A stretch of DNA of 64,000 bases from Aricia agestis (GCF_905147365.1 NC_056409.1:5461001-5525000); one strand, 5' to 3'; counted from the stretch's first letter, positions 45,136 through 58,566 are shown. The notes: generated by a model from the letters alone, not told the origin. Made by a program: numbers and translations.

Positions 45136-48100
45136 TCACTTCCTCAGGCCAAAGATGTCGTTGAGCGGGGTGTATGGCGAGCGTGTTGGGATGGCGTTGT
45201 AGTTGTATGCCGGCTGCGCGTCTGCACGGAGTATCACCACACCTGTAGAGGGGATGCAAATAAATTAATATGGGAAATAATATTATACATACTTAGGTAC
45301 AGCGATGGCCAGCGAACCAAAGCGGATCTTGGCCTCCGACACGAGTTTGCGCCATTTGTCACGCATGGGAAATATTTTATAGGGCAATATGACGTGGTAC
45401 CTACTATATAGGATTCAAAGCATAATATTGTAGTTTTGTCGACAAGAGTTAATTTATTAGGATTTGAACGCTAGGTACCCCATCTTACCTCAGCGTCCCA
45501 TGTTTTTAAGCCTATGGTTAGTAGGATGTGAAGTCGCCTGTTATAAAATATTGAGAGTTATTTTCTGCATCAAGTCATTGCTTTAGAGGAGGGGTTCCCA
45601 AACTGATTTTGTCTACTGCCGACTTTGAGAAAATATTATGTTTAAGCGCCCCCTTGTTACAATATAATAAAAAGCATCCAGATGAAATAAATCCCCCCCC
45701 CCCCCCAGCCTTTACACTACGCCCCTATTTTTTTCTGGGTCCGCCCCCCTTTAGACCTTCAGCGCCCACAAGGGGGCGATATCGCCCACTTTGGGAAAGG
45801 CTGCTTTAGAGTATTGTTCTCTCTGATAAGTTCTCTAAATATTCTACGATCTTCCCGACTTTATTTTATATAGGTACTCACTCACGTATTGTAATGCTAA
45901 GTACTCACATGCGGTTTTGCTCGATAGTTTTACTCCAAATCGAGTAATAATTACTGTGTGGACCGCAAAACTGACAGCTCGCATCGAGCCGGCTGGGATT
46001 AAATATATCGATTTAGAATAAAACTATCGAGCAATGCTGAACGTGTGGACGAAATCCCGAACCGCGGGTTTTGCTCGACGTTATTACTCGATCGAGCAAA
46101 ACCGTATGTGAGTACTTAGCATAAGAATCTTATAAATTATTGTAATCTTTAAAATTAATTAACACCATAGCACCGTGCACCAAGTGATAATATCCAGTTT
46201 TCTTAAACCCTTCCTTCGGAAACATTTACCCTTCGGCTACTATCCGGTTGGTTTTAATAACAAGTCATATGTGCCCGTCACAGTCTGTGTGACCATTAAC
46301 AAAGAGCTTGACTAGCAAAAAAGTCCAGAAGTGTTGAACATTTCCACCTTTAGGATTACTTCTTGCAAATTTGCTCATTATATGAGCAAACTTGCAAGAA
46401 GTATTATGCGGCTTCCATTATATCCTTTTTGTGATTTCAACATTCCTGTTAAAATTACACCATTTCCGAACCCATTCACAACTTTATTATTACAAGACGT
46501 ATTTAGTATAGGTACACCAGTGTACTTACTCTCAACCCAAACCTGTGCTCTGTTAAACTAACTACTGGTTACCTCCAAATCCCGTGCCATAGTAACAAAC
46601 AATACTTTCTACCTGAGGGGTTGACCTTCACTTTGATTTTGGTCTGAGGCGACAGCACTCCGTAGTCTACGTCTTCATACAGATCCTGGAAAAAAGTGAA
46701 TTGTATGTAATGTGAAAAATTTGATAAGGCCAGTCATCATTTCAGTCAGTACATAACGTAGAAGAAGTGGTTCTACAATTTCAATATAAATATTATAATA
46801 TCCTCTTTTTGTCTATTAACTAACTTCCAAAAAGGAGGAGGTTGTAGGTTTTAAATCAAAATATTGTTTGTTCGGTTTATTATCTAGAGGCCTTTCTAAA
46901 GGGCCCCACACATTAACAATACGCCTGCAGGCTCTGGTCGGCAGGCTGCCTGACAGTCATTAACAATTTTGTAGATACAAAATCGTCAGGGGAACTGTGA
47001 GTCTGTGGTCTTTTCCGATTAACTGCTAGGCGACGGCCTGCCGGTGAACTCTTAATGTGTGGGGCCCTTAAAGGTCTGACTGTGAGGACTGTGCGTTAAA
47101 AACGTGAATGTCGAAAAATATTTGCCTTTACCTCCAACGAGAATATAATCACTGTTTATCTGTTGTACTTACTATAAGAGAATTGTTGATTCATAGACAG
47201 ATGGCGGACCTACTTATTATGGTCATGTTTTGTTAAACCCAGCCGAAAGATGTTGAGACGTTGAAGTAATTCGACCAAATGACGTAGGTCCATAGGCCTA
47301 TGAATCAATTTCTTCGATGGTACACCCTGAAGATTGTTTTTTTGGTCGTGCTGTTAATCTAGTTGTGTTCAGAAAATCTTTATCATTCCTGTTGAATTTA
47401 TCAGGTTGATAAGCAATTCACAGATATTCACCTCGACTCTATACCCGGAGGGGTTGTTGAGGCCCAGCTCTCGCAGCGTGACGGCGACGTCGGAGGGCGT
47501 GCCGTCCGTCCGCCGGTTGACGAACGCCACCGCGTACGAATAGTGCTGACCCTGGACCGGCAGGATCGGCCGCGACCAGATCTCGATGCCACGATGCTGG
47601 AATATCAGAAACGGGGTATAATAATGATGAAGGAGAATATAATGGAAGAAACTTGAGGGCTATATGAAGGGAAGATAATATCTAGAATTGGAAATTGAAA
47701 TTGAAAAATGAAACCAGATTAAACGCCACCATCTTGGTGACAAAGATATTATTATATTGAATTTGATGGATTCTCTACTTCTTGATTGGAGTTTATTTAT
47801 TCAATATCACTTTTAAATGGCTAACGCCAAATACGTTAACCAATTAACAAATTTGTTGCATTGGTTTACACATCTGGCAAAACCATCGGAAATTGGCAAA
47901 GGTTTTTGTCTCCAAGCTGGTGGAGCTAAAAAGTAGATACAATCCACTCTGCTATTGAAAAACTTCCATTTATTCAGCCAGTGTCATTTAACGGGCCCGT
48001 GTAACAATTAAATTTATTTGGAGAAAACCTTCCATGATTTTCATGGTGGTGTTCTCTGCGATATGTACTCATGTATTTTCATAGTGATATTCTCTATGAT

Positions 48101-51100
48101 ATCCAATCAACTGAACTAGACGTAATGGAGGGCTTGCTATGATTAAGCCTTAGTGTTTGCCTTAATGTGATCACGTCAACTGACCTTGTATATCCTCCTG
48201 CCCTGGATGCCGAGCGGGTCCTGGTCCACCTCGATGATCTTGCGGTTGAGCAGTATCGCCTTGTACTCCGGCCTGATGGTGCGCAGGTCGACGCTCATCA
48301 GCAGTGGCGCCGCCAAGATCGCCCAGATTGCGAACTGCGTCTTACTCTGCTCGTACGAGAGACCGAAGTTGCCGATGATCAACTGGAAGAGAGAAAGAAC
48401 TTGATTAGATTAATGAAATTCTAAACTTACGATCATGTTTTTTATATTTTTTTAATTGAAATTAACTTATTGTTACGTGCTAGGGTTCGAAGGAATTGGA
48501 GAGAAAGACCTGCTGACTCTCTTGAAAACTTTATTCACTAAGTCCAGGTCACACAAGCACACACTAGGTCACAACACTTAGCACTAAGTCCAAACACTAA
48601 TCACTAGGTCCAATCACTAAGCACTATCACTGTCCTAGGTCGTAGCCAAGTCGCAGGTTTTACTGGTTCACTCACTATAGATCACTTGTTGTCACTCCGA
48701 AATCGCCTTGATGATAGCTCGAAACGAACTCAATTGACTGGCCGTCTACCTGCGGCTTTTTATATGGCGAGACGAATTCCAGAAAGTTCCCGATTCACGT
48801 AAACAAGTAAACAAGTATGGGAACTTTCTAGGAGGCTCGAGCATGTACCACAATAAATATAAACAACTAAATACGTAAACAAAATTAACCGGGAAATACG
48901 TAAACAAATATTGGACTTTTCTAGAAGGTTCGAGTATGTTCTTGCGCATCTCACTCCATCTAGTATTGAGTAGGGGATTTAGGTTGCCTGTGTTCCCTCG
49001 GTAAGTTTCGCTGGTTTGTCGCTAGATGGCACTACGTGTCCGTATACCATGTACCGTAACATTATGTTCACAAGGACTTTGAGTTTCATGAAGGTCATAT
49101 TTTACTATCTGCCTAACGAAAATATCTCAAGTGCTCTCTTTAAGCATTTTAGCAATACTTAGTTGCAATCTGTAGGTGGAAAGTTTTTCGTAAATTCGTA
49201 ATGAAGAGAATTATGCCCCATAAAATAAGACACTGGCACACCAGTGTATTATTTTCTGTGTGTTTTAAATCGACAGCTACTAAGTTGGATAGTGACAGTA
49301 AAAGACATCTTAAAAATAAAGACGAGTACTAACCATATCCGGGTCGTTCCAGTGTCCGGGTCCAGCGTTGGGCACGATCGAGTCCTGGTGGTTTCCGTAA
49401 TAGTCTATGATAGACTCGACGGACGCCCACGAGTCTTGGATGTCGTCGAAGTTGCGCCACAGGTTGCAGTGCTCGATGATCGATGAGAAGTTGGGCTGAA
49501 ATGAGTACTCATAGTTACCGTCACTTGCTCTGATAGTTAAGTATTTAATATATCTGGGAAATACCTCCCCAAAGACGAAGATAATTAATCAGGCTCGATT
49601 AATCCAGTACCATTATAATTAGGATTGAAGTCTAGTAATAATAATTATTGTCTCTTTCTCAGACTCTAAACTAAAATATTAAATACGGAATCCTAAACAG
49701 TGTACCATTATTAAAAAGTTAAAGAGGCAAAACACCAAACTAGTGTTGCAGTTATTTTGTGCAGGCGTTCTGTCATTTGTGCAGATGTTCACGAAATAGA
49801 TGTGATGTCCATAAGTAAGCATTGATTTTGCCTTATGTTTATTGGAACTTGCTTGCAACTTTTTAAGTGCCTCTTATTGCAGCGTAATAGCCAAGCGAGT
49901 TCGCTTACGTATCTCTAGACAGGAAGTAATTAATGCCGCGTTTTTTATAAAAAATACCTCGCTCCGTATCATTTTTGACTAAGTGGGGAAGAAGGGACTC
50001 ATAGAAATGCCCTCGGAGCATGCAACATAACACAATATTCACCTGTAGCCCCGCGTATATCTGGTAGACGGGCCAGCTGCAGGAGTAGACCATCTGTTTT
50101 CCGGTGGCGTTGAGCGCGCGGCCGAAATCCGGGTACCCGTGGTCCATGTCCACCGGCAGCGCGTAGCACCCATCCAGCTTCACGTAGTCCACGTCCCACG
50201 AGGCGAACGTGTTAGCGTCTGGAATGGAGGAAATGAATAAATTGGGTTTATGACGCCAATAGTGTTAAATAAGTTTGAGTTATTGAGAGGTGGGTTAATG
50301 AGTATTTTTTTCGGAAAAATAATAACCTAATAGCAAAAATAGAGGAGTGGAGTGAGTATTATAAATGCATTATAATGCTTAAATAACAAAATAGCAATGG
50401 CATTAAGTCATCCCCTGCAACGGGCTAATTTACTGAGTTAGGATTTCAGGAACCAAGACGGAACAAGGAACCAGTATTACGAAAAATAGATATAAGGTCG
50501 TCAACGGTTTTACGATTTCCTGTACTACAATTTACAGTAAAGAAATTAATTTGTAAATAACTTATATACCTGTAAGCTTAACGGGTACTTAAATAAGTGT
50601 TACTTTCAAGTTTACTGCATCTCATAAAATTGCACATCGTGGGCACTACATTTACCCGACTTAGAAAAATAGCTGATATAAGGTCGTCAACGGTTTTTCG
50701 ATTTTCTGTGCTACAATTTACAACAAAGAAATTAATTTGTAAATAATTTATATACCTGTAAGCCGGGTAAATAAGTGTTACCATTCAAGTTTACTGCATC
50801 TCATAAAATTGCACTAAATTTACCCGATTTAGTAACATTAGTGTGTTTTATAATACGTAATTAATTGGTAGTCAATAAACGTGTTTCACCCTAGTTCGTG
50901 TCTGTACTAAATGAGCAGTAGAGCCGTTGCAAAACTGATGCATTGCACTATCGAATAACTTTAGAAACTAGCATTTTTCATAAGCCTCAATTAGTATATA
51001 TATAAATAGGTATACTACTCAGGTGCATAATATGACGACCTGTATTGTTATAACCTAACGACAAAATTATTGGATGATGTAAATGCTGTCTAAAAGATTC

Positions 51101-52099
51101 ATACTTTAATTCTGTAAGCATCAGCGTAGCTATCGGTTTATCAGTCGTATTCATTACTAATAATTATAATATAATATATTAATTAATAATGATACAGTGG
51201 CAACTACGTAACGTGTGTTGGAAAACATCTGTATTAAAGCAATAAGGTAATTTAACCAGATGTATGTAAATAACAAAGTAGCCTGTGATACCTCATTCCA
51301 TAATAATTCCAATTTGCATCCATTCTACTGCTCATTTAATGATTTGCCTGCTCTACTATAATGTATCATTTGTGATTTGAGCAAATAATTCGTAGACAAC
51401 TAAGAATGATACCTTTTTAGAACCTTTTTAGTTTTTAGGTCGCGTAGTAATAATTCGTAGACAAGTAGACAATATACCTTATTAGATCACGTTATGTTAA
51501 GACTTAAGACAATATTACTGCAACTACAGTAATTTGCTTTTTTATGATATAAGGGGGCAAACGAGCAAACGGGCAAGCAACTACCGTCGCCCATGGACAC
51601 TCGCAGGATCAGAAGAGCTGCAGGTGCGTTGCCGGCCTTTTAAGAGGGAATATGGTAATAGGGGAGGGTAGCGATGGGAGGGGAAGGGAATAGGGGAAGG
51701 TAGGGAAGGGAATAGGGTAGGGGATTGGGCCTCCGGTAAACTCACTCACTCGGCGAAACACAGCGCAAGCGCTGTTTCACGCCGGTTTTCTGTGAGAACG
51801 TGGTATTTCTCCGGTCGAGCCGGCCCATTCGTGCCGAAGCATGGCTCTCCCACGTATAATACTTTCCCTTGATATGTATTTTATTGCCTAGTGGTGAGAC
51901 TGCGGGCGATGCAGGTTATAAGATAGGAAAATAACATAGGTCCATCCACCTATGACTGAATCTATCTATCAGTATAGTTTTAAAATCAATTGAACCATGA
52001 CATACCCTCCTCAATATGACCGACGACCCCGGGGTAGCCGGCGCATGTGAAGTTGCCGTAGTCCTCGTAGATGCCGAACTTCAGACCCTTGCTGTGCAC
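45136..52099 (-). CDS. NAGA: GH27 glycosidase, alpha-N-acetylgalactosaminidase-like, 5' end missing
   Basis: GH27 enzymes remove terminal alpha-linked galactose or N-acetylgalactosamine from glycans in the lysosome. Exons in order of translation: 52006-52099, 50043-50218, 49334-49495, 48185-48382, 47432-47596, 46613-46685, 45136-45242; all junction phases agree. They encode 324 residues, starting VHSKGLKFGIYEDYGNF and ending LNDIFGLRK with TGA at 45136-45138. The nucleophile Asp lies in YVKLDGC (window residue 47), and the acid/base Asp in WRNFDDIQDSW (residue 108). GPGHWNDPDM and INQDPLGIQGRRI-like VDQDPLGIQGRRI are also present. The specificity loop reads CSWPVY: Ser matches NAGA (alpha-galactosidase A has Glu), and Val replaces NAGA's Ala (Leu in alpha-galactosidase A). 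Family members have about 400 residues, so the signal peptide and about 90 residues (including the GWLSWERF-type block) are not in the window, or I failed to see them. Introns hold a solo LTR and several MITEs. Confidence 0.93.
45589..45803. mobile_element. hAT MITE with GGGGTTCCCAAACT ends
   Basis: Ends GAGGGGTTCCCAAACTG and CACTTTGGGAAAGGCTG are flanked by perfect 8-base duplications CTTTAGAG (45581-45588, 45804-45811). A C-run (15 C) lies at about 45692-45706. Confidence 0.88.
45895..46121. mobile_element. PIF/Harbinger-type MITE (TGCTAAGTACTCACA family), copy 2
   Basis: TAA flanks both sides (45892-45894, 46122-46124). Ends match copies at 42483 and 59072; the interior is about 35 bases longer with an extra CGAACCGCGGGTTTTGCTCG segment. 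Confidence 0.9.
46900..47068. mobile_element. MITE with AGGGCCCCACACATTAA ends
   Basis: Ends AGGGCCCCACACATTAA and TTAATGTGTGGGGCCCT are perfect inverted repeats. TAA flanks both sides (46897-46899, 47069-47071), a PIF/Harbinger-type signature. It lies in a GH27 intron (46686-47431). Confidence 0.9.
47168..47324. mobile_element. MITE copy, CTAGGCAGATGGG family
   Basis: Ends TACTATAAGAGAATTGTTGA and ATCAATTTCTTCGATGGTA, more diverged than the copies at 22697-25503. It lies in the same GH27 intron as 46900-47068. Confidence 0.72.
47597..48184. other. GH27 intron, no repeat recognised
   Basis: A 588-base intron. Only a CATGGTGGTGTTCTCT / CATAGTGATATTCTCT duplicated phrase near 48040-48095 stands out. 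No exon or element was seen. Confidence 0.55.
48471..49061 (+). mobile_element. Solo LTR, Ty3/gypsy-like, in a GH27 intron
   Basis: It begins TGTTACGTGCTAGGG and ends TACCGTAACA (TG...CA), 591 bases, with a perfect 4-base duplication TTAT on each side (48467-48470, 49062-49065). A TATA-like CTTTTTATATGGCG lies near 48755 and AATAAA near 48850, in LTR order on the plus strand. No internal retrotransposon genes remain, so it arose by recombination between two LTRs. It is opposite in sense to the host gene. Confidence 0.85.
50483..50830. repeat. Direct tandem duplication, period about 186 bases
   Basis: TATAAGGTCGTCAACGGTTT at 50491 recurs at 50677, and both units share TAATTTGTAAATAA, TATATACCTGTAAGC and CAAGTTTACTGCATCTCATA. 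Divergence between units is modest, so the event is fairly old or the region mutates freely. Confidence 0.88.
51543..51860 (-). mobile_element. SINE/LINE-tail family, copy 3 (full, minus)
   Basis: Read on the minus strand it runs from TATACGTGGGAGAGCC through AAACAGCGCTTGCGCTG and the pyrimidine tract to CGTTTGCCCCCTTATATCAT and an A tail. It sits in a GH27 intron in the same sense as the gene. Confidence 0.8.
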
Positions 52100-52689
52100 C
52101 TGAAACAATTACATACAAGCTATAAATAACTTTTATTCTAATAATTTACCATATTATGGGTACTTATACAAAAATCAACGTTTACTAAGGCTATCGACTA
52201 TACTGTTTGTTCAGTTTGAACGAATAAAGAAACAAAATCAAAACTTCATGGGAAACCATGCCAACAAATTATTGTCAGACAGTGTAAGAGCTGATGATGA
52301 ATTAGCTAAGAACATTGTCGATTTATTCATCTTTGAAACAAAAAAATAATCGGCCATGGGTTTCGTACCATTATAGAGCAAAATAGGTAAAAAAATTTAC
52401 CTATTTTGCTTACAATTTTTTTTTTTGCTTACTAAATTTAAATAAAATTGATTTAAAATGTTATTATTAATTATTAAAGTACAAATATAATTAAGAATAT
52501 TGTGAGTATTTCAAGTGCCAACCTGCTACCATTATTGATTACGAGCAAAAAAGGCCAAAAAAATAAGTTTCTTGTATAGGAGCCCCCCTTTCATATTTTT
52601 TTTAGTATTTGTTGTTATAGCGGCAACAGATATACACAACCTGTAAAAATTTCAGAAGTCTAGCTATAACGGTTCTTGAGATACAGCCT

Positions 52690-52691
52690 GG

Positions 52692-52775
<84 letters not shown>

Positions 52776-52797
52776 GGACAGACAGACAGACAGACGG

Positions 52798-52831
<34 letters not shown>

Positions 52832-52833
52832 AT
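52690..52833. repeat. CAGA/CGGA microsatellite
   Basis: About 36 units of CAGA with interspersed CGGA. It is preceded by CTAACGGTTCTTGAGATACAG-type sequence and followed by CGTTTTTACCCTTTGGGTAT, phrases usual around such arrays in insect repeats. Spurious frames on both strands result. Confidence 0.95.
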
Positions 52834-54317
52834 CGAAGTTCCGTTTTTACCCTTTGGGTATGGAACCCTAAAAACATATCAAAATCGGTTTACATGTTTG
52901 ATAGCTACAAATTACAATGCCAAGGACAGATGAAAAGATTTGTGACGCCCCACTCCTTTGACATAAAAAAGTAATCCCTGTAGACTGTAATAACAATTAA
53001 CAACCATAATCGGGGTATAAAACAATAGCTGTGTTGTAATTTGATTTGTTTTGCCACAATTTAGTTGTTATATCAATCTATGTAACACGTGTACTTACAA
53101 AGAGCAAAAACTTCAATACAAACCGAAACAATCAAACTCAAATCATTGTTCGACAATTTGTAGATAAAAAATCACCTATAGAGATAATTATTTTGATTGT
53201 AGACAGGTCATTCGCTCTAAATTCAAGGTTGTAATATAATATTGCAAATCAGATTTTTCGTTTGATATAACCGATCGTGATATTAAATTCATATTACGAT
53301 GTAACAATACAAAAAAGTTGCAACGGAAGGTCAAAGACATGAACGCTATTATTGTAGTTTAATCAAAATTCATTTCGTTTATCGACCTGTTTTAGTTTTC
53401 CAAAATACCTAACTTGTTTTTAGTAAGTAAGAATAATACGTCTTGTCCTACACAAAATTATATTAAAAAGTGAAAGTGAAAACTTTCATGTTGGTTTTGT
53501 TTATTATTCTGCAGTATATCAAGACTATATTCTAGTCATCTATAGTGGTTCTAAATTTTGATTTAGAATTTGTTAGTTAAATATAGTGAAGACAGGTAAA
53601 CTGATACGTTAGAAAAGGTCACTATTAAAGTTCAAAACTAAAACAAAAAATTGTGTAGATTATTTTGTAACTTGATTGTTACTAAGGGGCTAAATATACA
53701 AAGTTTGCTTAACATAATAAGTAATATCTTCATAGCATAATTACGATCAAATCTATACAAAGCATACAATAGACATAAGCCTATTAGTATGTCAGTGGAG
53801 TTTTTCAGGCACTTGCCAAACACCTTATATCACTATATGTCGAAACATAGTATGCGAAACCGGCACAATACGCTGCAGTACGCTGCTCTTGAAGTCTAGA
53901 CCTTGGTGCTGGGATCGTGGGAGTAACGTATGAATAACAAATGAAGCTTGTAGGGTTGTCTAAGAGCTTTTGTTTTAAAAGTTTAGTACTACGTTTGGAT
54001 CCTTTCAGTGTTGTGTTCGTTTAAATGAAATCGGTTAGGTACAAAATAGTATTAGACGTTTATTGTAATCGTTAGTATGATTGTTATATTTTAATTGCTT
54101 TCAGCAAGAGGGACGAAAAATGTTGCTATGATACAATTTTTATCTCTCTTTTGCAAACCCACACAGAGTATTAACTTTTCAATTTTGTTTAATTTAATTT
54201 CGATTATATTATAAGCCAAAATTTATTATATTCACCATAATAATATATTAACTCTAGAACGAACTGTCACCAGCAGTATTTCCGGACCTATACGACCTGC
54301 AAACCATCAAGAAAAGA

Positions 54318-54460
54318 GCGTATTCCCTCTTAAAAGGCCGGCAACGCACCTGCTGCTCTTCTGATGTTGCGAGTGTATGGACACTCGCATGGCGACGGTA
54401 GTTGCTTACCATCAGGTGACCCGTTTGCTCGTTTGCCCCCTTATTTAATAAAAAAAAAAA
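54318..54460 (+). mobile_element. SINE/LINE-tail family, copy 4 (3' part only)
   Basis: It begins within the family at CCCTCTTAAAAGGCCGGC and runs to CGTTTGCCCCCTTATTTAAT and an A tail. A small internal duplication repeats the GAGTGT...GGACACTC region. Confidence 0.8.
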
Positions 54461-56025
54461 GATATCTCATATCGCCAATTTTTCACAAAACTGGTATCAT
54501 TACACCTGTATTTCTGTGGACAGGCAGCAGCCCTTATACCAGTGTACAATGATACACATAACACAATGTATGACGCACAAAATTGCCAATTTAAATACGT
54601 AATTATTCAATTGTCGTGTTCCTTGAGTGATACACAATGCATCTATATGCATTATAAGTACATCTCTCATCATAATAATATTATCTCTTTATGTAGAGTA
54701 GACTGAACTAAAGGGATATCTTAGCTCAAGAACAGTAGATCTGTTATCTCTTGTAAGATACCGTTTTGATAAAGCATCAAATCGCTATTTAGAAAAGCCA
54801 TCAATAGACATATTAGTATTAATGATGTGTGAGAAAGCACAGTAAGAAGAGTTATAGATTACAGAGATCTATAGGTTTGTACTATTGTAGATATAATTAT
54901 AATTAAATACCCTTGTATTCATTTATTTTTAATTATATGTTGTTACAAATCAAATACCAATTAAACTGGTAGTAAGTAATAAGTGCTAAGTTTATTGTTA
55001 GGAATGAAGACATAATATTTTTATACATCATACTTCCAGCATAAACCTTTGATACATAATAATTATAAAACACAGAAAATTATTACGTTGTGGGTAAAAA
55101 CCACATCAAATATATTTATTACAAAATACCACTAATATGAGTATTCCGCAACAAGATATATGCAACTATTGTTTTCACTTTCTCCCGCTAGCAATTTTAC
55201 TTTGGCGCATTAATTAAATCAGTGTACCTATTAATTATTAAAACGTGCAGTGCAGATACATTGTACATTATAACGGATTAACAGTGGGTAATAAACACGA
55301 CTCGTGAAACGTTTTGTTGTTTAAACTGAACTTTAGATCGAACAAGAGCAGCTCTTGAACTCATAATTTTAGAGCGCACAGTTGCAGAACAACTGTTACC
55401 AAATTTCATTTGACGTGTATTTTTAATTATTTTTATGTCTATAAAAACTAAAGAAAATAGAAAATTTTCTCGTTCTGTGCGCTGCATACACAGCCCGATT
55501 CTTACACCTCGAATCTCGAGGGCTAGCAACATGTTGACAACAGAACCGATATTGTTATTTACGAGAATAGTTGACTCCTTGCTCCTATATAATCGAGTAT
55601 GCCATACATCATGTTATTCATGACATCAAAGGATCGGACATTGGTATCGGGACACATTATATAATATTAAGATTTAAGTCCACTCAATTAATTATTTATC
55701 AAAGCTACGCATATCGTGGGTCATTTGGGACCTGGATGTTTTATGTCAAGTAAAGCCACTGTAAGTCGGTACATCATTCTTCAACCTTTTGTCTATTGCA
55801 GTAACTTAGTTAGGCAATATAATATGCAGTATGACATCGGTTTGCCAACGTACAATTTGCCAGCGAGATGGAGGAAGTCATTAACGGTGGCAAATCTGCT
55901 TTTCGTAATCGTCCGCGAGACGCCGTTCTCACGCTTGTATTAAAAGTTAAAAGAAAATTTCTTTATCTAAAAAGAAATCTAAAGGAAATTGCATAGATAA
56001 AGGGGGTCTTAAACATAAAATGTAT

Positions 56026-56322
56026 ACGTGGGAGGGAGAGCCATGCTTCGGCACGAATGGGCCGGCTTGACCGGAGAAATACCACGTTCCCACAGAAAAC
56101 CGGTGTTTCGCCGAGTGAGTGAGTTTACCGGAGGCCCTACCCTCCATTATTCCCTTCCCTTCCCATCTCTACCCTCCCCTATTACCCAATTCCCTCTTAA
56201 AAGGCCGGCAAGCGGCAACGCACCTGCAGCCCTTCTGATGCTGCGAGTGTCCATGGGCGACGGAAGTTGCTTTCCATCAGGTGACCTGTTTGGTCGTTTG
56301 CATTTGCATTTCATAAAAAAAA
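56026..56322 (+). mobile_element. SINE/LINE-tail family, copy 5 (internally deleted)
   Basis: It starts GTATACGTGGGAGGGAGAGCC, lacks the hairpin AAACAGCGCTTGCGCTG present in other copies, has a shortened pyrimidine tract and a duplicated GGCAAGCGGCAACG, and ends in an A tail. Confidence 0.8.
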
Positions 56323-57826
56323 GTATAAGATCGGATAGCTCATTCAATGTGTGAAGATTGGTAATAGTAGACAAAGTAAATTCTCTGTGGCAAATACTAC
56401 GAATAATAAAAACTAGGTAAATATCAGAAACTGTTGTATTCTTGTTGGATGTATTATTGACTGTATGCCCAAAAATCTGGATTTTATATTTCAATTCTGT
56501 AACCTTGAATTTCGAGAAAATCTAGAATCTTTGAGATCGAAGCGACATTCGAATTATGAGATTCGTTCTCTCTAATTGGTACAAAGAAAAAACTAGAACA
56601 CTAAACAGACAACCATTGTCTTGATCTATCTGAATCATAGATCAAAATTTAAATAGACAGGTCAATAATTCAATATTATAAGCATAATAGCAATATAATA
56701 AAACAGTCGATAGCAATTACCCAAAATGGTTGACATTGAATTACTCAAAACAAGCTGACCTTATTTCATCCGCCAAAACCCGACTTAAAATTCTACTTAA
56801 TTGTAAGGCCAATACTTTCATGCATTTAGCAATAAAATAAATTAATTAAAACTGCGAAATGCAATAACGCATGTTCAATTTATGTTGTTACAAAAACATT
56901 TCACATAATATTCTAATTTGAAATTCATTTTCTGTATACAATAGATGCAACAAGTTATTATATTTTATTGCAAGTTGCAACTGATATGAACTTATAAATT
57001 TATTTATATCAAAGTTTTATCATGGTATTAATAATAATTTTAATAAATAAATCTTTTCTTTCAGTTTTTTCATAGCATAATATGACTCTCATGGCATTAC
57101 ACGTATTAAGTAGGTAGATAAGTAGTCAACTTAACTTATGACTTTATACTTACGTAACTAAATTTGAACTTGCTACTTGTTACTAAATTTTGTGTTTACA
57201 TACAATTAATAACTTAAAATTAAGTTAAAATTTATTTAAGTACTTATCAATTTAATAAGTGTAAACCAGCCATAAGTTCTGAAGACATCAATAACTGTCG
57301 CAATCAGAGACATTAAATTATGATTAAACTTAAACTTAATGAAGAGTTTGACAGACAATGTATGGGGCTTATGTCAAAATATTAATTTAATTACAGTTAA
57401 GTAAGTAGTTAGCTAATTAATATTCGTCTCTGAGTGTGGCAGTAAGTAGAATAATAATTTAACAACGTGTTAATTTTTTGCAACCGTTTTTCATATCATG
57501 ACATTGCATCCCAACATCACAAAACTGATTAAGTTTTTATCAATTTGTTACGCATACTTTTTGTAGCGTGTGTCATCGCGGAAAGGTTGTTTTTTTAAAC
57601 GTTCCATTGATCAGGCACAGGGGCGCGAAGGTCGCGGTAAAAGTGTAAAAAGTATTGCTCTGGTTATGGCCACTGGGCTGGGAACTAGGTCAAGTTTCAA
57701 GTTTAATAACGCACTAACTGGGGTCGTACACTGCATCTTACGTTGGCGGAGACAGATTTTTGTACCCACTCTTGATGTACTGTATACTATTTGGCGCTAA
57801 TCTGGATAAACGTTAATCACAGATTT

Positions 57827-57967
57827 AGCCCCAATTTCACCAACGTCTGTTAGTGTTAACAGCTTGTTAAAATGTCATGTCTTCTCTTTCATTCATAAGG
57901 AAAACGAATGAGGTAACGTGATACTAATTCAAGCATTATCTTTAACAGTTGTTGGTGAAATTGGGTC
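57827..57967. mobile_element. MITE with CCCAATTTCACCAAC ends
   Basis: CCCCAATTTCACCAACG at the left and GTTGTTGGTGAAATTGGG at the right are inverted repeats; inside are TGTTAACAG-like motifs near each end. The target duplication is not clear. Confidence 0.8.
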
Positions 57968-58566
57968 AAAATACAATGTCATCTGTGATGCACTGGCCTC
58001 TAACATGTCGCGTGAGAACCGTATATTGCTTTGCAATACAAACTATCCAAATTCGTTTTCAAAACTCAAACCAAACTTAATAGGCGTTAAGAGATAAAAC
58101 AGACAGACAGACACATTTACATGAGTATAGTATGAATAGATATCATAGAAGGTATTCACGACTAAATCGCCAGTAACAGCATACTCTAGTATAGTTCCGA
58201 AGATAAATGATACCAAATGGCAAACCATAACAGCAGCCTACAACTGACAGCATACCATTTTACACTCGTAATCTTACGTGGGAGTGCAAACAATAGCATC
58301 TATATTCTTATCTTTATCGACTTCAATTCATCCAAAAATGAACTTGAGACATTATACATGTGGCATTTTATAAGATCAAAATATGCAAGCTACGAATAAT
58401 AAAAACTATATGCAAGCAACCTTTTACAGTGCAACTCGAGGTTATAGGCCGTTCCCGTGCCTATAAAAAAACTAGGCCTTTATACATCCATTATGGATGA
58501 TTTATACAGTATTTTTCAGAGCAAAGTAACCTCTCCTCAAATACTGTAGTGCTTGGGACAAGATTT

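Larger units (their letters stand above)
45243..46612. other. GH27 gene last intron
   Basis: Contains a hAT MITE (45589-45803), a Harbinger-type MITE (45895-46121) and a hairpin near 46361-46406 (ACTTCTTGCAAATTTGCTCA and complement). The rest has no recognised feature. Confidence 0.65.
50219..52005. other. GH27 intron with tandem duplication and SINE
   Basis: Holds a tandem duplication (50483-50830) and a minus-oriented SINE/LINE-tail copy (51543-51860). The stretch 50830-51540 is AT-rich without recognised features. The neighbouring intron 49496-50042 also shows nothing. Confidence 0.6.
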
